NCBI GenBank assembly: GCA_934489945.1
Contig: CAKSSY010000026.1
Span: 1-22,314, forward strand
Length of the DNA: 22,314 bases
Source of the DNA: an uncultured Eubacteriales bacterium
GTDB lineage: Bacteria; Bacillota; Clostridia; Oscillospirales; CAG-272
Direction: 5' to 3'
Numbering within the stretch: position 1 is the first letter of the stretch; each line of letters begins with the position of its first letter. The notes beneath the pieces are model-generated. The model worked only from the letters and a program-made list of their open reading frames with translations, made no database searches and was not told where the DNA came from. Of the stretch, positions 14,592-22,314 are shown in pieces. Made by a program: the position numbers and the translations under genes.

Positions 14592-15503
14592 ATGTTCAGA
14601 ACTTCCACACTTTATTCGAGACTGAAAGCCCTTGACATTCCCTGTCGGGAAATTGTCCCTATGTCTGACTATACAACGATGCAGGTTGGTGGCATTGCCC
14701 CAGTTGTTGCATTTGTACGCTCCGCGGAGGAACTGATTACTGCCGCACGTGAAGCCAGAAACAATGGGGTCAAATTCGCTGTGATCGGCAACGGCAGCAA
14801 TGTCATTTTTTCAGACATGGGATATGACGGTCTTGTAATTATCACCTCAGAAATGAAAAAATTCTCGGTAGAGGGCAATATCATAAAAGCAGATTGCGGC
14901 GCGTCCTTGACGCGGCTTGCCGTCACCGCGCAACGTGCGGGACTTACAGGACTGGAATTTGCTTACGGCATTCCCGGAACAGTCGGCGGCGGCGTTTTCA
15001 TGAATGCGGGGGCGTTTGACGGAAATATGTCGGATGTCGTGGTTTCAACTGTTTGCTATGATACCAAAAACGACTCCATTCGCAAAATTGACCGTGAAGA
15101 ACATGCCTTCCGCTACCGCGAAAGCATTTACACACACAATCCGAACTATATCATTCTCGCCGTTATGCTGGAATTGAAACCGGGAAAAGCAGAAGAAATC
15201 GTTGCCAAAATGAACAGTAATATTCGGGAGCGCAAGGAAAAACAACCCTTGGAATATCCGAGTGCGGGTAGTATTTTTAAACGTCCCGTCGGTTTTTATG
15301 CCGGAGAATTGATTGAAAAATGCGGACTTAAAGGATATCGCATCGGCGGTGCCGAAGTCTCGGAAAAACACGCCGGATTCATTATCAACCGGGGAAACGC
15401 CACCGCAGAAGATGTCATGCGTCTTATCAGCCACGTCAAAGCCACAGTGTTTCTCAACTACTCTGTTGAATTGGAATGTGAGGTTCGTTATTTAAGCGAA
15501 TGA
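14592..15503 (+). CDS. murB: UDP-N-acetylenolpyruvoylglucosamine reductase MurB
   Basis: A 303-residue MurB of the type II (short, Gram-positive) form. It reduces UDP-GlcNAc-enolpyruvate to UDP-MurNAc with NADPH in the cytoplasm, an essential peptidoglycan step. FAD-binding features include TTMQVGG, GNGSNVIFSD, GIPGTVGGGVFMNAGA and YRES. The catalytic serine is S227 (SAGSIFKRP) and the C-terminal catalytic glutamate is E297 (LECEVRYL). GLKG...GGAEVS.KHAGFI is the usual C-terminal signature. An AGAGAGG site overlaps the end of the HAD gene. The stop overlaps the comEC start as ATGA. Confidence 0.96.
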   Translation: MFRTSTLYSRLKALDIPCREIVPMSDYTTMQVGGIAPVVAFVRSAEELITAAREARNNGVKFAVIGNGSNVIFSDMGYDGLVIITSEMKKFSVEGNIIKADCGASLTRLAVTAQRAGLTGLEFAYGIPGTVGGGVFMNAGAFDGNMSDVVVSTVCYDTKNDSIRKIDREEHAFRYRESIYTHNPNYIILAVMLELKPGKAEEIVAKMNSNIRERKEKQPLEYPSAGSIFKRPVGFYAGELIEKCGLKGYRIGGAEVSEKHAGFIINRGNATAEDVMRLISHVKATVFLNYSVELECEVRYLSE

Positions 15504-17806
15504 ATCTTTTCGGAAGACGTCCTCTTGCACTGTTCTGTGCCCTGTATGCCACAGCATCGGTCTGTGGTTGTTTGCTGACAGCCGGAAATCTCAGCATTCA
15601 CATTCCTGTTTCTGTCTTTTTTGCTTTTCTTTCTGCTCTTTTTCTGATTCTTCTTATTTTTCTGCCGTCTTTGCGCGCACGTTTTCTGACCCTGACTCTT
15701 GCCTGTCTTTTTATCTCGTCCGCCTTTCTTGCCTCATGGGTTACCATTGGAAAAAAGACGGTTGCCGTTGCCGATCTATATGAAACCAAAAGCAATTGCG
15801 TCCTCCAAATCCAAGAAATTCTGTCCCTTCAAAGTTACGGTGCGGTATATCGGGGAACCGCCCTCCGACTCGGAGACAAAGATATTGACATCGGTGCAAT
15901 TTTAACCTTTGATTTTGAAACGGATTTTGAAGTCGGAGATATTTTACAGGGAGACGCTTTTATTTATCCAATCGGGAATGAATCGAACAACTCATCCCTC
16001 CGTTACGCTGACGGCATTTTTCTTTCGCTGGAATCTGAAAATGACGAATTTTACGTAATCGGTCATACTCCGGCGCATCCTGTATCTCAATGGCTCGTCA
16101 AGACACGGGATTCTCTTTCTCAAATTCTTTGTCGCCTTGTCGAGGGAGAAGAAGGAAATCTTGTATCCTCTCTCCTTCTCGGAAAACGCGAATTGCTCGG
16201 CGGCGGTACGATTCGCGACTTTCGTCGGTCCGGCGTTTCGCACTTGCTTGCCATCAGCGGTTTGCACCTTTCCATCATGATTGCTTTTGCCGACTTTTTT
16301 CTCCGCGGACTACGAATCAAAAAACATTTTCGTTGTATCGCGGTGCTTTTCTTTGCTTTCTTTTATCTGGCACTGACCGGATTCGCTCTTTCCACCGTCC
16401 GTGCTTTTATTATGTCCGTTTTTCTTTATCTGTCCTTTTTGTTACGAAGTGACAACGATCCCATCACCTCTCTTTTCTTTGCACTGTTCCTCATTCTCGC
16501 TATCTCTCCCTTTTCGGTTTACGATATCGGAATGTGGATGTCCTTTTCTGCCGTATTGGGAATTCTCGTAACAAATGAGCTGATTTCCGCATTACGTGAT
16601 CATCTGCGAACTCGTCATGCCAAACTAAAGAAATCGGTGCGGCTTCTCCTGACTGTCCTTTCTACGCTTAGCATATCGGTCGCGGCAACATTATTTACCT
16701 GCTTCCCGCTTTGGTTTGCTTTTGATGAAATGTCATTGCTTTCCGTGCCATCCGGCATTTTGCTCTCTCCGCTTGTTACCATTACACTGGTACTCGCGCC
16801 ACCGGCTCTCCTGTTTTCTTCGGTTTCATGGCTCGCTCCCTTTTTCGGGAAAATTCTTCATTTCGTTTGCCGTGCAATTCTTTGGACAGTCTCATGGTTT
16901 TCCTCATGGCACGGAAGTACCGTTTCGCTACGCTATCCGGTAATTTCAATCTTCGTTCCGCTTACTATGGTTATAGTGGGACTGCTGTTGGTCGTTCGCT
17001 TCAAACACAAGTGGATGGTTGCGGCAACTGCCTGTACAATCATTCTTTGTTTTGCCTGCACGGTCACTGTGATACGCTTCCGTGACAACAACACTGTCAT
17101 CACAGATTTCCGTTCTCTCGGAGAAAACGAAATTTTGGTGTTTTCCGGCAACGAGGAAAGTATTGTCTGTGACATGACAACAGGCAGTTATTCTCCGGTT
17201 CAACTTGCCCGCGAACTTTCCGAAAAACGATATTCCACGCAGATCGGGGCATATGTGCTGACACATTATCATAGCCGTCAGGTTCCGTCACTGAGTCGCC
17301 TGCTCGCCTCTGCTATGGTACGTCGTCTCTGTCTTCCGACACCGCAAAACAATAAAGAGCTGGGTATCTTTTCTTCGCTCCTCGCGCTGGCACACAAAAA
17401 TCGCGTCGATGTTTTGGTTTTTGACCGCGGCGTTCCATTTGTACCGGGGAATCTGCCGCTTTCACTCTCTGTATTCCCGGAAACCTATCTGAAACGGTCA
17501 ACACATCCAACCTTCGCGATTTCAGCGGTTTCTAACCAAAAAACTTTTCTTTATGTCGCAGAATCGGCACACGAATCCAAGGAACTGTACGATTTGCTTT
17601 GTCGGGAAATACCGGACGCGTTCGCCGTTATTTTCGGTATCCATGGTCCGATTTCCAAAAGCCATTTTTCCTATCCGATCGAAAATGTTCCGTACGTCAT
17701 CTTCTCAAACGAGTCACTCCTTCCCTTTTGGACGACTACAGAAGTACCATGCGGAAAAATCATCAGCGATGCCGACAGTTTCACCATATCGCAGAACAAA
17801 ACCTGA
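15500..17806 (+). CDS. comEC: ComEC/Rec2 DNA uptake channel with degenerate metallo-beta-lactamase domain
   Basis: A 768-residue polytopic protein. Two or three N-terminal membrane segments and an extracellular DUF4131-like region (about 75-190) precede the Competence domain, with its hallmark HLLAISGLHLSI (248-259) and many helices up to about residue 515. The C-terminal domain has the beta-lactamase-like layout, but the metal motif is THYHSRQ (588-594) instead of the usual H-x-H-x-D-H. The typical DVGQGD is replaced by DFRSLGEN, so nuclease activity is doubtful. ComEC forms the channel for single-stranded DNA import across the membrane. Start coupled to murB by ATGA. No other competence gene is in the window. 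Confidence 0.92.
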   Translation: MNLFGRRPLALFCALYATASVCGCLLTAGNLSIHIPVSVFFAFLSALFLILLIFLPSLRARFLTLTLACLFISSAFLASWVTIGKKTVAVADLYETKSNCVLQIQEILSLQSYGAVYRGTALRLGDKDIDIGAILTFDFETDFEVGDILQGDAFIYPIGNESNNSSLRYADGIFLSLESENDEFYVIGHTPAHPVSQWLVKTRDSLSQILCRLVEGEEGNLVSSLLLGKRELLGGGTIRDFRRSGVSHLLAISGLHLSIMIAFADFFLRGLRIKKHFRCIAVLFFAFFYLALTGFALSTVRAFIMSVFLYLSFLLRSDNDPITSLFFALFLILAISPFSVYDIGMWMSFSAVLGILVTNELISALRDHLRTRHAKLKKSVRLLLTVLSTLSISVAATLFTCFPLWFAFDEMSLLSVPSGILLSPLVTITLVLAPPALLFSSVSWLAPFFGKILHFVCRAILWTVSWFSSWHGSTVSLRYPVISIFVPLTMVIVGLLLVVRFKHKWMVAATACTIILCFACTVTVIRFRDNNTVITDFRSLGENEILVFSGNEESIVCDMTTGSYSPVQLARELSEKRYSTQIGAYVLTHYHSRQVPSLSRLLASAMVRRLCLPTPQNNKELGIFSSLLALAHKNRVDVLVFDRGVPFVPGNLPLSLSVFPETYLKRSTHPTFAISAVSNQKTFLYVAESAHESKELYDLLCREIPDAFAVIFGIHGPISKSHFSYPIENVPYVIFSNESLLPFWTTTEVPCGKIISDADSFTISQNKT

Positions 17807-17964
17807 TGTCACAGGTTCGGCTTTTCCGACCCTGTACGACACCTTCCTTTTTTCGACCCCTTTTTACGAGAAAATGAACAACGTTTTCCCATAATAAGCA
17901 CATTTTGTAAATTATTTACAATTACAATGCTGGAAATTTGTGGAATATTTTGTCTGCAAATCTA

Positions 17965-17993
17965 TTGCCATTTTTACCAATTTATGGTATACT
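17965..17993 (+). promoter_or_regulatory. Sigma-A-type promoter of spo0A with overlapping dyad
   Basis: TTGCCA at 17965-17970, a 17-bp spacer and TATACT at 17988-17993, preceded by TGG (17985-17987). The -10 box overlaps the symmetric element GTATAC-TGT-GTATAC (17987-18001), a possible operator. Confidence 0.75.
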
Positions 17994-18035
17994 GTGTATA
18001 CAAAAGCCAAACAACCGGCAAGGAGGATTTGTTTT

Positions 18036-18812
18036 ATGGAATATTCGACAAAACTGCTGATTGCGGATGAAAATCCCGCACAGCGTCAATCTCTCAAAGA
18101 GGGACTTATCAGCGCAGGCTACCGAAACATTCAGGAAGCGAGTGACGGCGAGGACGCACTTGTAAAAATCGGACGTTACCATCCGGACGTTGCCTTGATC
18201 GACCTTTGCCTTTCCAAGTTAGACGGCATCGGCGTTCTTCGCAATTGCAAAAGCCTGAATTTTGCTCCCGACAAGGCACCTGCCTTTATCGTCTTTTCGG
18301 TCTTTTCCAATCAAAATACTTTTTTGGAGGCAGCAAACGCCGGCGCAGAACTGTGTTTGATGAAACCATATAATCTCGGCAGTCTTTGCGAACATATAAA
18401 CTCCATCGCTGCCAACCGCAACAAAGGAATGAGTCCCGTGAGCGAGAATGCACAGTCATCCGACATTGAAACACAGGTGACAAAGATCATCCACCAGATC
18501 GGCGTTCCCGCTCACATCAAAGGTTACCAGTATCTCCGCACTGCCATTCTCATGACGGTAAACGACAGTGATATCATCAATTCCGTAACGAAGGTTCTCT
18601 ATCCCTCGGTTGCCAAGCAATATCGCACAACAACAAGCCGTGTGGAACGCGCTATCCGTCATGCCATTGAGGTCGCGTGGGATAGAGGAGATGTCGATAC
18701 CCTCAATTCTTATTTCGGTTACACCATTCAGCAGGGACGTGGCAAACCTACCAACTCGGAATTTATTGCCATGATTGCCGACAATCTTCGTCTGAAATAC
18801 AAATTATATTGA
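18036..18812 (+). CDS. spo0A: Sporulation master regulator Spo0A
   Basis: A 258-residue response regulator. The receiver (1-122) has the acidic pair D11-E12, phosphoacceptor D56, S88 in the Thr/Ser position and K110. Its sequence is diverged: ALIDLCLSKLDG replaces the usual DxxMP type. After a linker, residues about 144-258 are the Spo0A DNA-binding domain, very conserved: IGVPAHIKGYQYLR, VTKVLYPSVAKQY, TTTSRVERAIRHAIEVAW and GKPTNSEFIAMIAD. The start has AAGGAGG nine bases upstream and a promoter at 17965-17993. Unlike many clostridia, spoIVB is not directly upstream; comEC is. It ends in a strong terminator. It shows the organism is, or descends from, a spore former. Confidence 0.97.
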   Translation: MEYSTKLLIADENPAQRQSLKEGLISAGYRNIQEASDGEDALVKIGRYHPDVALIDLCLSKLDGIGVLRNCKSLNFAPDKAPAFIVFSVFSNQNTFLEAANAGAELCLMKPYNLGSLCEHINSIAANRNKGMSPVSENAQSSDIETQVTKIIHQIGVPAHIKGYQYLRTAILMTVNDSDIINSVTKVLYPSVAKQYRTTTSRVERAIRHAIEVAWDRGDVDTLNSYFGYTIQQGRGKPTNSEFIAMIADNLRLKYKLY

Positions 18813-18821
18813 ATCCTGCCG

Positions 18822-18861
18822 AAAAAAACGGGAATGACATGTCTGTCATTCCCGTTTTTTT
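18822..18861. terminator. Bidirectional terminator between spo0A and lemA
   Basis: A perfect 18-bp stem (18822-18839 with 18844-18861, core ACGGGAATGACA), a four-base loop, an A run on the left and a T run on the right. It serves both spo0A and the minus-strand lemA operon, whose last stop is one base away. Confidence 0.94.
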
Positions 18862-18862
18862 A

Positions 18863-19528
18863 TCAGAAAAATACATCCTTTGCCTTCTGTTTGATCTCCT
18901 CCGACGCAATAAACGGAATTCTTGTGGTATATCCGTTTTTGGCGGCAACAATCATCTTGGTCGGCCATGCAAAAATATCGCGATTCCATGTGTTCACGGT
19001 ATCGTTATAAAGTTCGCGTGCTGCTGTAATCTCCCGCTGGAGATACATATTCTGCTTCATCGCATCCTCAATCTCACCATGTGCCTTAAGATCGGGATAA
19101 TTCTCAAATGCAATGTTCACGCTCTTGGAAAGAGCATCAAGTTGTCCGGCATACTCATTACGTGCCTCATCGTCTTTTGCTCCACCGCTACGGTACTTTG
19201 CAATATTTTCAAACGTAGTCTTATCAAGATCAATTGCCTTATCCAAAAGGCGAGCGCAGTTCTGAAGCACCATCACGCGTTGTTCGAGATAGTTGTCAAT
19301 CTGAGAAGCATTGTGCTGAAGTTTTTGCTCAAGCTGTTGAAAATAATTCTTCGCCTTGACCTTCATGAACAGAAAGACAATCCCCGGAATAATGCCGAGA
19401 ACCCACAAGAGAATCTCAAAAATCCGGGAGCCGACTCCCACAGTGACAGGAATTTTCTTTGCAATAACGTGTGTGTCCAGTCCCTCCGGGCGAATTTCGT
19501 TGGAAAGTTCATCCAGTTGATTTGCCAT
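18863..19528 (-). CDS. lemA: LemA family protein
   Basis: A 221-residue LemA-type protein. A short N-terminal stretch is followed by one membrane segment (about 36-55, ILLWVLGIIPGIVFLFMK) and a long helical domain (about 60-200). That domain carries the family features QLEQKLQ, QIDNYLEQRV, FENIAKYR, ENYPDLKA, EIEDAMKQ and YNDTVNTWN. LemA proteins are widespread, but their molecular function is not established; a link to envelope processes has been proposed. The start has TTTGGAGG upstream; a longer reading 20 codons earlier overlaps the end of the preceding gene and lacks a site. It is the second gene of a two-gene operon, 23 bases after a large membrane protein. Confidence 0.93.
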   Translation of the reverse strand: MANQLDELSNEIRPEGLDTHVIAKKIPVTVGVGSRIFEILLWVLGIIPGIVFLFMKVKAKNYFQQLEQKLQHNASQIDNYLEQRVMVLQNCARLLDKAIDLDKTTFENIAKYRSGGAKDDEARNEYAGQLDALSKSVNIAFENYPDLKAHGEIEDAMKQNMYLQREITAARELYNDTVNTWNRDIFAWPTKMIVAAKNGYTTRIPFIASEEIKQKAKDVFF

Positions 19529-19551
19529 GTTTTTATCCTCCAAAAATAAAT

Positions 19552-21291
19552 TCAAATATGGGCAATCAGCCCGTGAAGATACGCCCATCGTTCGGAAATG
19601 CCGGATGCGGGCTTTTTTTCGGCAAATTCGCGTTCGGAAAGCCCGAGCGATTTCACCGACATTGCGGTGGTTCGGTTAACGGGAATATACTCAATCCACG
19701 TAACCGGAACATTATGAATACGACCGTCTCCTCCAAGTCTCGGAATCAAATCGACGCGTTTAGCCGTCGAAAAGGAATACGCCGTGACATTTACAACATC
19801 AGTTTCACCGTTCTTTTCCGAAAACGAGGTCTTCAGAATCGAGTCGGTTGCCGAATTTGAAGGACGAAAAGCATCCATGCCGATTGCATTTGCCAACACT
19901 TCATGTTCGTAGCAGGTATAATTGCTCGGATATTCCGACAACGGTTCCAGAGAAGCACAGGGTTCACTCAGGTACACCGGTACCGCCATGAGCGGAGCAA
20001 AATCAAAAAACACGGATTTGAAATATGTAGTATTGAAATCCGAAAATTTCTGCCGTGCAATATCCACATCATACGAACGATAATGCGCCGCCGAAGTGTT
20101 CATACAAAAGTTTTGTGCGTGTTCGCTTCGTATCTCATTATATCGTTCGCGTTTATCAAAAGCAAAATCATCTCCGTATCCGGTCTTGGATGTGAGAAGT
20201 TCAACCGTATTCTTTTGAGCAAGCGGCGTATACATGAGTCGGAATTCCACCTCGTGATTCCGATCATGAGCTCCAAACAGAACATCAAATTCGGAATTTG
20301 CCATTTCCTGAAAGGTACCGCCTTTTTCGGTGGATTTCTCAGCCTTTTTCTGAAGTTTTTTCTCCCCGGCTCTTACCTTTCTCTCCAGTTCTTTTTCGTT
20401 CAGCTTTTCGGCGTGCGTCGGTTCCCGACGAAATGTCAGCTTTGGTGCAGCCTGACAACCGTACCCCAACACCGTTTCCATATGGTAAACCGGCTTGGGC
20501 TTTGTTACCGACGCGGTCAACGTCTGTGTGCGGCGACGTCGGCGGAGACGTCCCTGGCTATCGCGGTAGGTCTCCGTCCAGGAAATCGTCAGAAAACCGG
20601 TATAGGTTTCGGTTCCCATCGTCTGAACCCGATAACGGTAATAGAGGAAAGGATTTCCGCAAAGAGTACCCGACAAGGTATCGGTAACCGAATCGTTCTT
20701 TTCCATACGATCCCTGAAGTCGTGCCTTTGAAGCAGAAAATCCTCCTGTTTTTTGGAATAGGCAGGTTCAAATTTCAATTCGGGAATTGTTTTTTCAATC
20801 AGCCGAAATGTATCGGTGTCATCAAACAACGCGTTCAGCGGTGCCATCTGTCTTTCTGCTTCTTTCAGAATTTCTGCCGCCTCTGCCGCCTTTTTTTCCC
20901 TTACTGTCTGACTGTTCCGTATCATCGGATTGATTTTTTTAACGATGAGCAAAATCCCGCCGACAATAAGACCAATTCCTCCCAAAATCAACAGAATACC
21001 ACCAAGTATCGAATCGGAAAAAAGCAAAAAACTACCGAAAATCCCTCCCGCACCAATCACGGCAACGAGAATCAACAACACCCGGAGAAACTTGTATCTG
21101 AAAATTTTTTTGTCGAGTTTCTGAACCTCATCCTCCTTTTGGTGATAGCTTTTAACGGTTTCCCGATTTTCTTCCTCATTAACACCCGAGGCTTTCAACA
21201 ATCCGTCAAAGTATTCTGACACATTCTGTTTATGTTTCTCCGCACCGCCGTTTTCATAAAACCGAAGCGGTTCAAGGAGCTGTTCGTTCAT
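19552..21291 (-). CDS. Large membrane protein of unknown function, operon partner of lemA
   Basis: A 579-residue protein I do not recognise. Residues 1-66 are polar and charged. Two adjacent membrane segments follow (about 68-91 and 94-117, the second glycine-rich), then a basic helical stretch. A region at about 200-280 looks beta-rich and ends in RLRRRRRTQTL (248-258). A strongly charged, probably coiled-coil linker lies at about 297-327, then a long soluble domain rich in aromatic residues to the C-terminus. There are no enzyme motifs I can name. The start has GGGGGGA upstream and a strong promoter at 21352-21380. The same orientation and 23-base gap to lemA suggest one transcript and a joint function at the membrane. 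Confidence 0.85.
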   Translation of the reverse strand: MNEQLLEPLRFYENGGAEKHKQNVSEYFDGLLKASGVNEEENRETVKSYHQKEDEVQKLDKKIFRYKFLRVLLILVAVIGAGGIFGSFLLFSDSILGGILLILGGIGLIVGGILLIVKKINPMIRNSQTVREKKAAEAAEILKEAERQMAPLNALFDDTDTFRLIEKTIPELKFEPAYSKKQEDFLLQRHDFRDRMEKNDSVTDTLSGTLCGNPFLYYRYRVQTMGTETYTGFLTISWTETYRDSQGRLRRRRRTQTLTASVTKPKPVYHMETVLGYGCQAAPKLTFRREPTHAEKLNEKELERKVRAGEKKLQKKAEKSTEKGGTFQEMANSEFDVLFGAHDRNHEVEFRLMYTPLAQKNTVELLTSKTGYGDDFAFDKRERYNEIRSEHAQNFCMNTSAAHYRSYDVDIARQKFSDFNTTYFKSVFFDFAPLMAVPVYLSEPCASLEPLSEYPSNYTCYEHEVLANAIGMDAFRPSNSATDSILKTSFSEKNGETDVVNVTAYSFSTAKRVDLIPRLGGDGRIHNVPVTWIEYIPVNRTTAMSVKSLGLSEREFAEKKPASGISERWAYLHGLIAHI

Positions 21292-21351
21292 ACAATCCCC
21301 CCATGATCTTTCTCAAAAGATGGATATGCGTCATACCTTCCGCTTATCTCT

Positions 21352-21380
21352 ATAATAGCATATTTTTTGACGCGAGTCAA
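21352..21380 (-). promoter_or_regulatory. Sigma-A-type promoter of the lemA operon
   Basis: Minus strand: TTGACT (21380-21375), a 17-bp spacer and TATTAT (21357-21352), 60 bases before the start of the first gene. A TTGAC/GTCAA dyad (21367-21380) overlaps the -35 element, and A/T tracts lie further upstream. Confidence 0.8.
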
Positions 21381-21655
21381 GAAAAAAGTCATTTTTTGTC
21401 CAATATCACACGCTAAACACACCAAAGCCAAATCGCCCTCTTCACTCTTACAACCATAACCTGCATACTCCCCTCCAAAAAGGCAAAAATGATATAGTAA
21501 CCGTCATAACATCGCCGGATTTCCATTATCCACACGCATTTTGCACGCATGGAACCCCTTCGTTTTCATAAACCGGAAAAACATGCTTCACCCTACATTC
21601 TTCACAAAAATTATTATATATCACAATTTTCCGGGTTTATTAAGAAATTCGGACA

Positions 21656-21691
21656 GAAACGGCTTCCCGAGAATTCTCGGGAAGCCGTTTC
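21656..21691. terminator. Perfect palindromic hairpin, probable terminator of the right-hand gene
   Basis: 36 bases, fully self-complementary around GAATTC, with a GC-rich core (CGGCTTCCCGAGA). It lies 26 bases beyond the stop of the minus-strand gene at 21718. There is no clean T run on either side, so it may act as a terminator of modest strength or as a 3' stabiliser. Confidence 0.6.
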
Positions 21692-21717
21692 TTCTTATTG
21701 TATTTTATCATGAACCG

Positions 21718-22314
21718 TCATGCCGCCTTAAGCAAATCGTGAAATGTCGTTGCAATTCGATCACACTCCGCGCTTTTTGCCATGATCCCCATAACGTATT
21801 TGCCACTGATTTCTACACGCACGGTTTCCGCCCGCATACAGATCCATTTGCCGGGATTCAACCCGGATTTCATCTCATCCGCAACCTTTTGAGCATCCTT
21901 TTCATCCTTCACCTTGACCATAACAAGAGAAAATCCTCCGCCCACCATAGGCTCGCAAACGGCACCGTCCTTTTCCAAAAGCCCGGTATTCTTTTCGATT
22001 CCGAAAAAATACAGTGCTCGTTCACTTGTCACATCCATTTTTGTCACGCCCATAGAAAGGTCCGCCGCCAAGCGAAGTTTTTTCATCATTCCCACAATGC
22101 TCTCTTCTCTGTCCTGAGTAAAATCGGTCTTCAGTTCTTCGTTGCAGAAAATAATAAAAGCATATTTTTCTTCCAATCCGATTTCACATTGCGTTGCAGG
22201 CTTTTCGGCACCGATATCAAGACTGGATTTTTCTTTCAGAAAGGCGATGAACGATTCCTTGTCCGTTCCTTCTTTAAGCTCAAAAACCGTCGCGCCAAAG
22301 GGAACACCAAGAAC
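21718..22314 (-). CDS. Unrecognised protein, C-terminal 198 residues (5' end outside window)
   Basis: The frame is open to the right edge with no stop, so the gene begins outside. The 198 visible residues are alternating alpha/beta in feel. The last 80 or so run VMVKVKDEKDAQKVADEMKS, then, after a short loop, VEISGKYVMGIMAKS and a final helix. This order resembles DUF4358-type secreted or lipoprotein domains (a strand with VxVKDxxDAxxV, then GxYVxxxxS), but the match is from memory and weak. An earlier part (FGATVFELKEGTDKESFIAF) could be a second copy of a similar fold. No catalytic motif is visible. Function unknown. Confidence 0.8.
   Translation of the reverse strand, partial: VLGVPFGATVFELKEGTDKESFIAFLKEKSSLDIGAEKPATQCEIGLEEKYAFIIFCNEELKTDFTQDREESIVGMMKKLRLAADLSMGVTKMDVTSERALYFFGIEKNTGLLEKDGAVCEPMVGGGFSLVMVKVKDEKDAQKVADEMKSGLNPGKWICMRAETVRVEISGKYVMGIMAKSAECDRIATTFHDLLKAA

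Larger units (their letters stand above)
21292..21717. other. Gene-free region upstream of the lemA operon
   Basis: About 425 bases without a supported gene. The left part holds the minus-strand promoter at 21352-21380 and a dyad on it. From 21381 to 21655 I see AT-rich sequence with no clear promoter, tRNA or riboswitch. At 21656-21691 is a perfect 36-base palindrome. Confidence 0.6.

Noticed and set aside
19903..21219. 438-residue plus-strand frame opposite the lemA partner
   Set aside because: Antisense shadow: rich in F, R, Q and C with no domain, no ribosome site and no promoter, whereas the minus-strand gene has both.

Overview
The window looks like chromosomal DNA of a spore-forming member of the Clostridia (Bacillota) of moderate GC content. 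The evidence is a recognisable Spo0A, a CwlD-type cortex amidase, Gram-positive style AGGAGG ribosome sites, and near-consensus vegetative promoters (TTGACA, 17 bp, TATAAT). Family or genus cannot be read from the sequence. Both ends cut genes: an ABC exporter subunit on the left and an unrecognised protein on the right. I see no IS element, phage gene, CRISPR array or integrase, so this is mostly ordinary housekeeping DNA with a few odd features.

Layout. 2-2397: two translationally coupled ABC exporter half-transporters with catalytic defects split between them, which indicates an obligate heterodimer. 2398-2994 (-): a membrane-anchored coiled-coil/BspA-type leucine-rich repeat protein. 3142-3218: a CAU-anticodon tRNA, probably tRNA-Ile2, followed by 453 bp without a gene. 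3672-5146: cwlD and a RadC-type JAB protein, convergent and overlapping by 4 bp. 5284-6690: radA, divergent from radC with mirror-image promoters. 6691-7035: a leader region with two very long hairpins. 7036-8784: a Na+/phosphate cotransporter with a PhoU-like tail. 8893-11012 (-): an Mrp/Nbp35-type Fe-S carrier ATPase coupled to an FAD oxidoreductase. 11179-12834: a plant-type cofactor-independent phosphoglycerate mutase. 12937-13722 (-): a sugar phosphate isomerase-like TIM barrel with a perfect consensus promoter. 13894-17806: a HAD phosphatase, murB and comEC, apparently one operon whose first gene may be leaderless. 18036-18812: spo0A. 18863-21291 (-): a large membrane protein of unknown function followed by lemA. 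21718-22314 (-): the 3' part of an unrecognised gene.

How the genes fit together. Most are independent short units separated by strong bidirectional hairpin terminators. Envelope and sporulation functions (cwlD, murB, spo0A), DNA repair and uptake (radA, radC, comEC), and central metabolism (gpmI, Fe-S carrier, phosphate transporter) are mixed without an obvious shared pathway. The least understood unit is the lemA operon with its 579-residue partner. Other points worth attention are the leaderless HAD-murB-comEC start, a dyad on the spo0A core promoter, and the long hairpin in the leader of the phosphate transporter gene.
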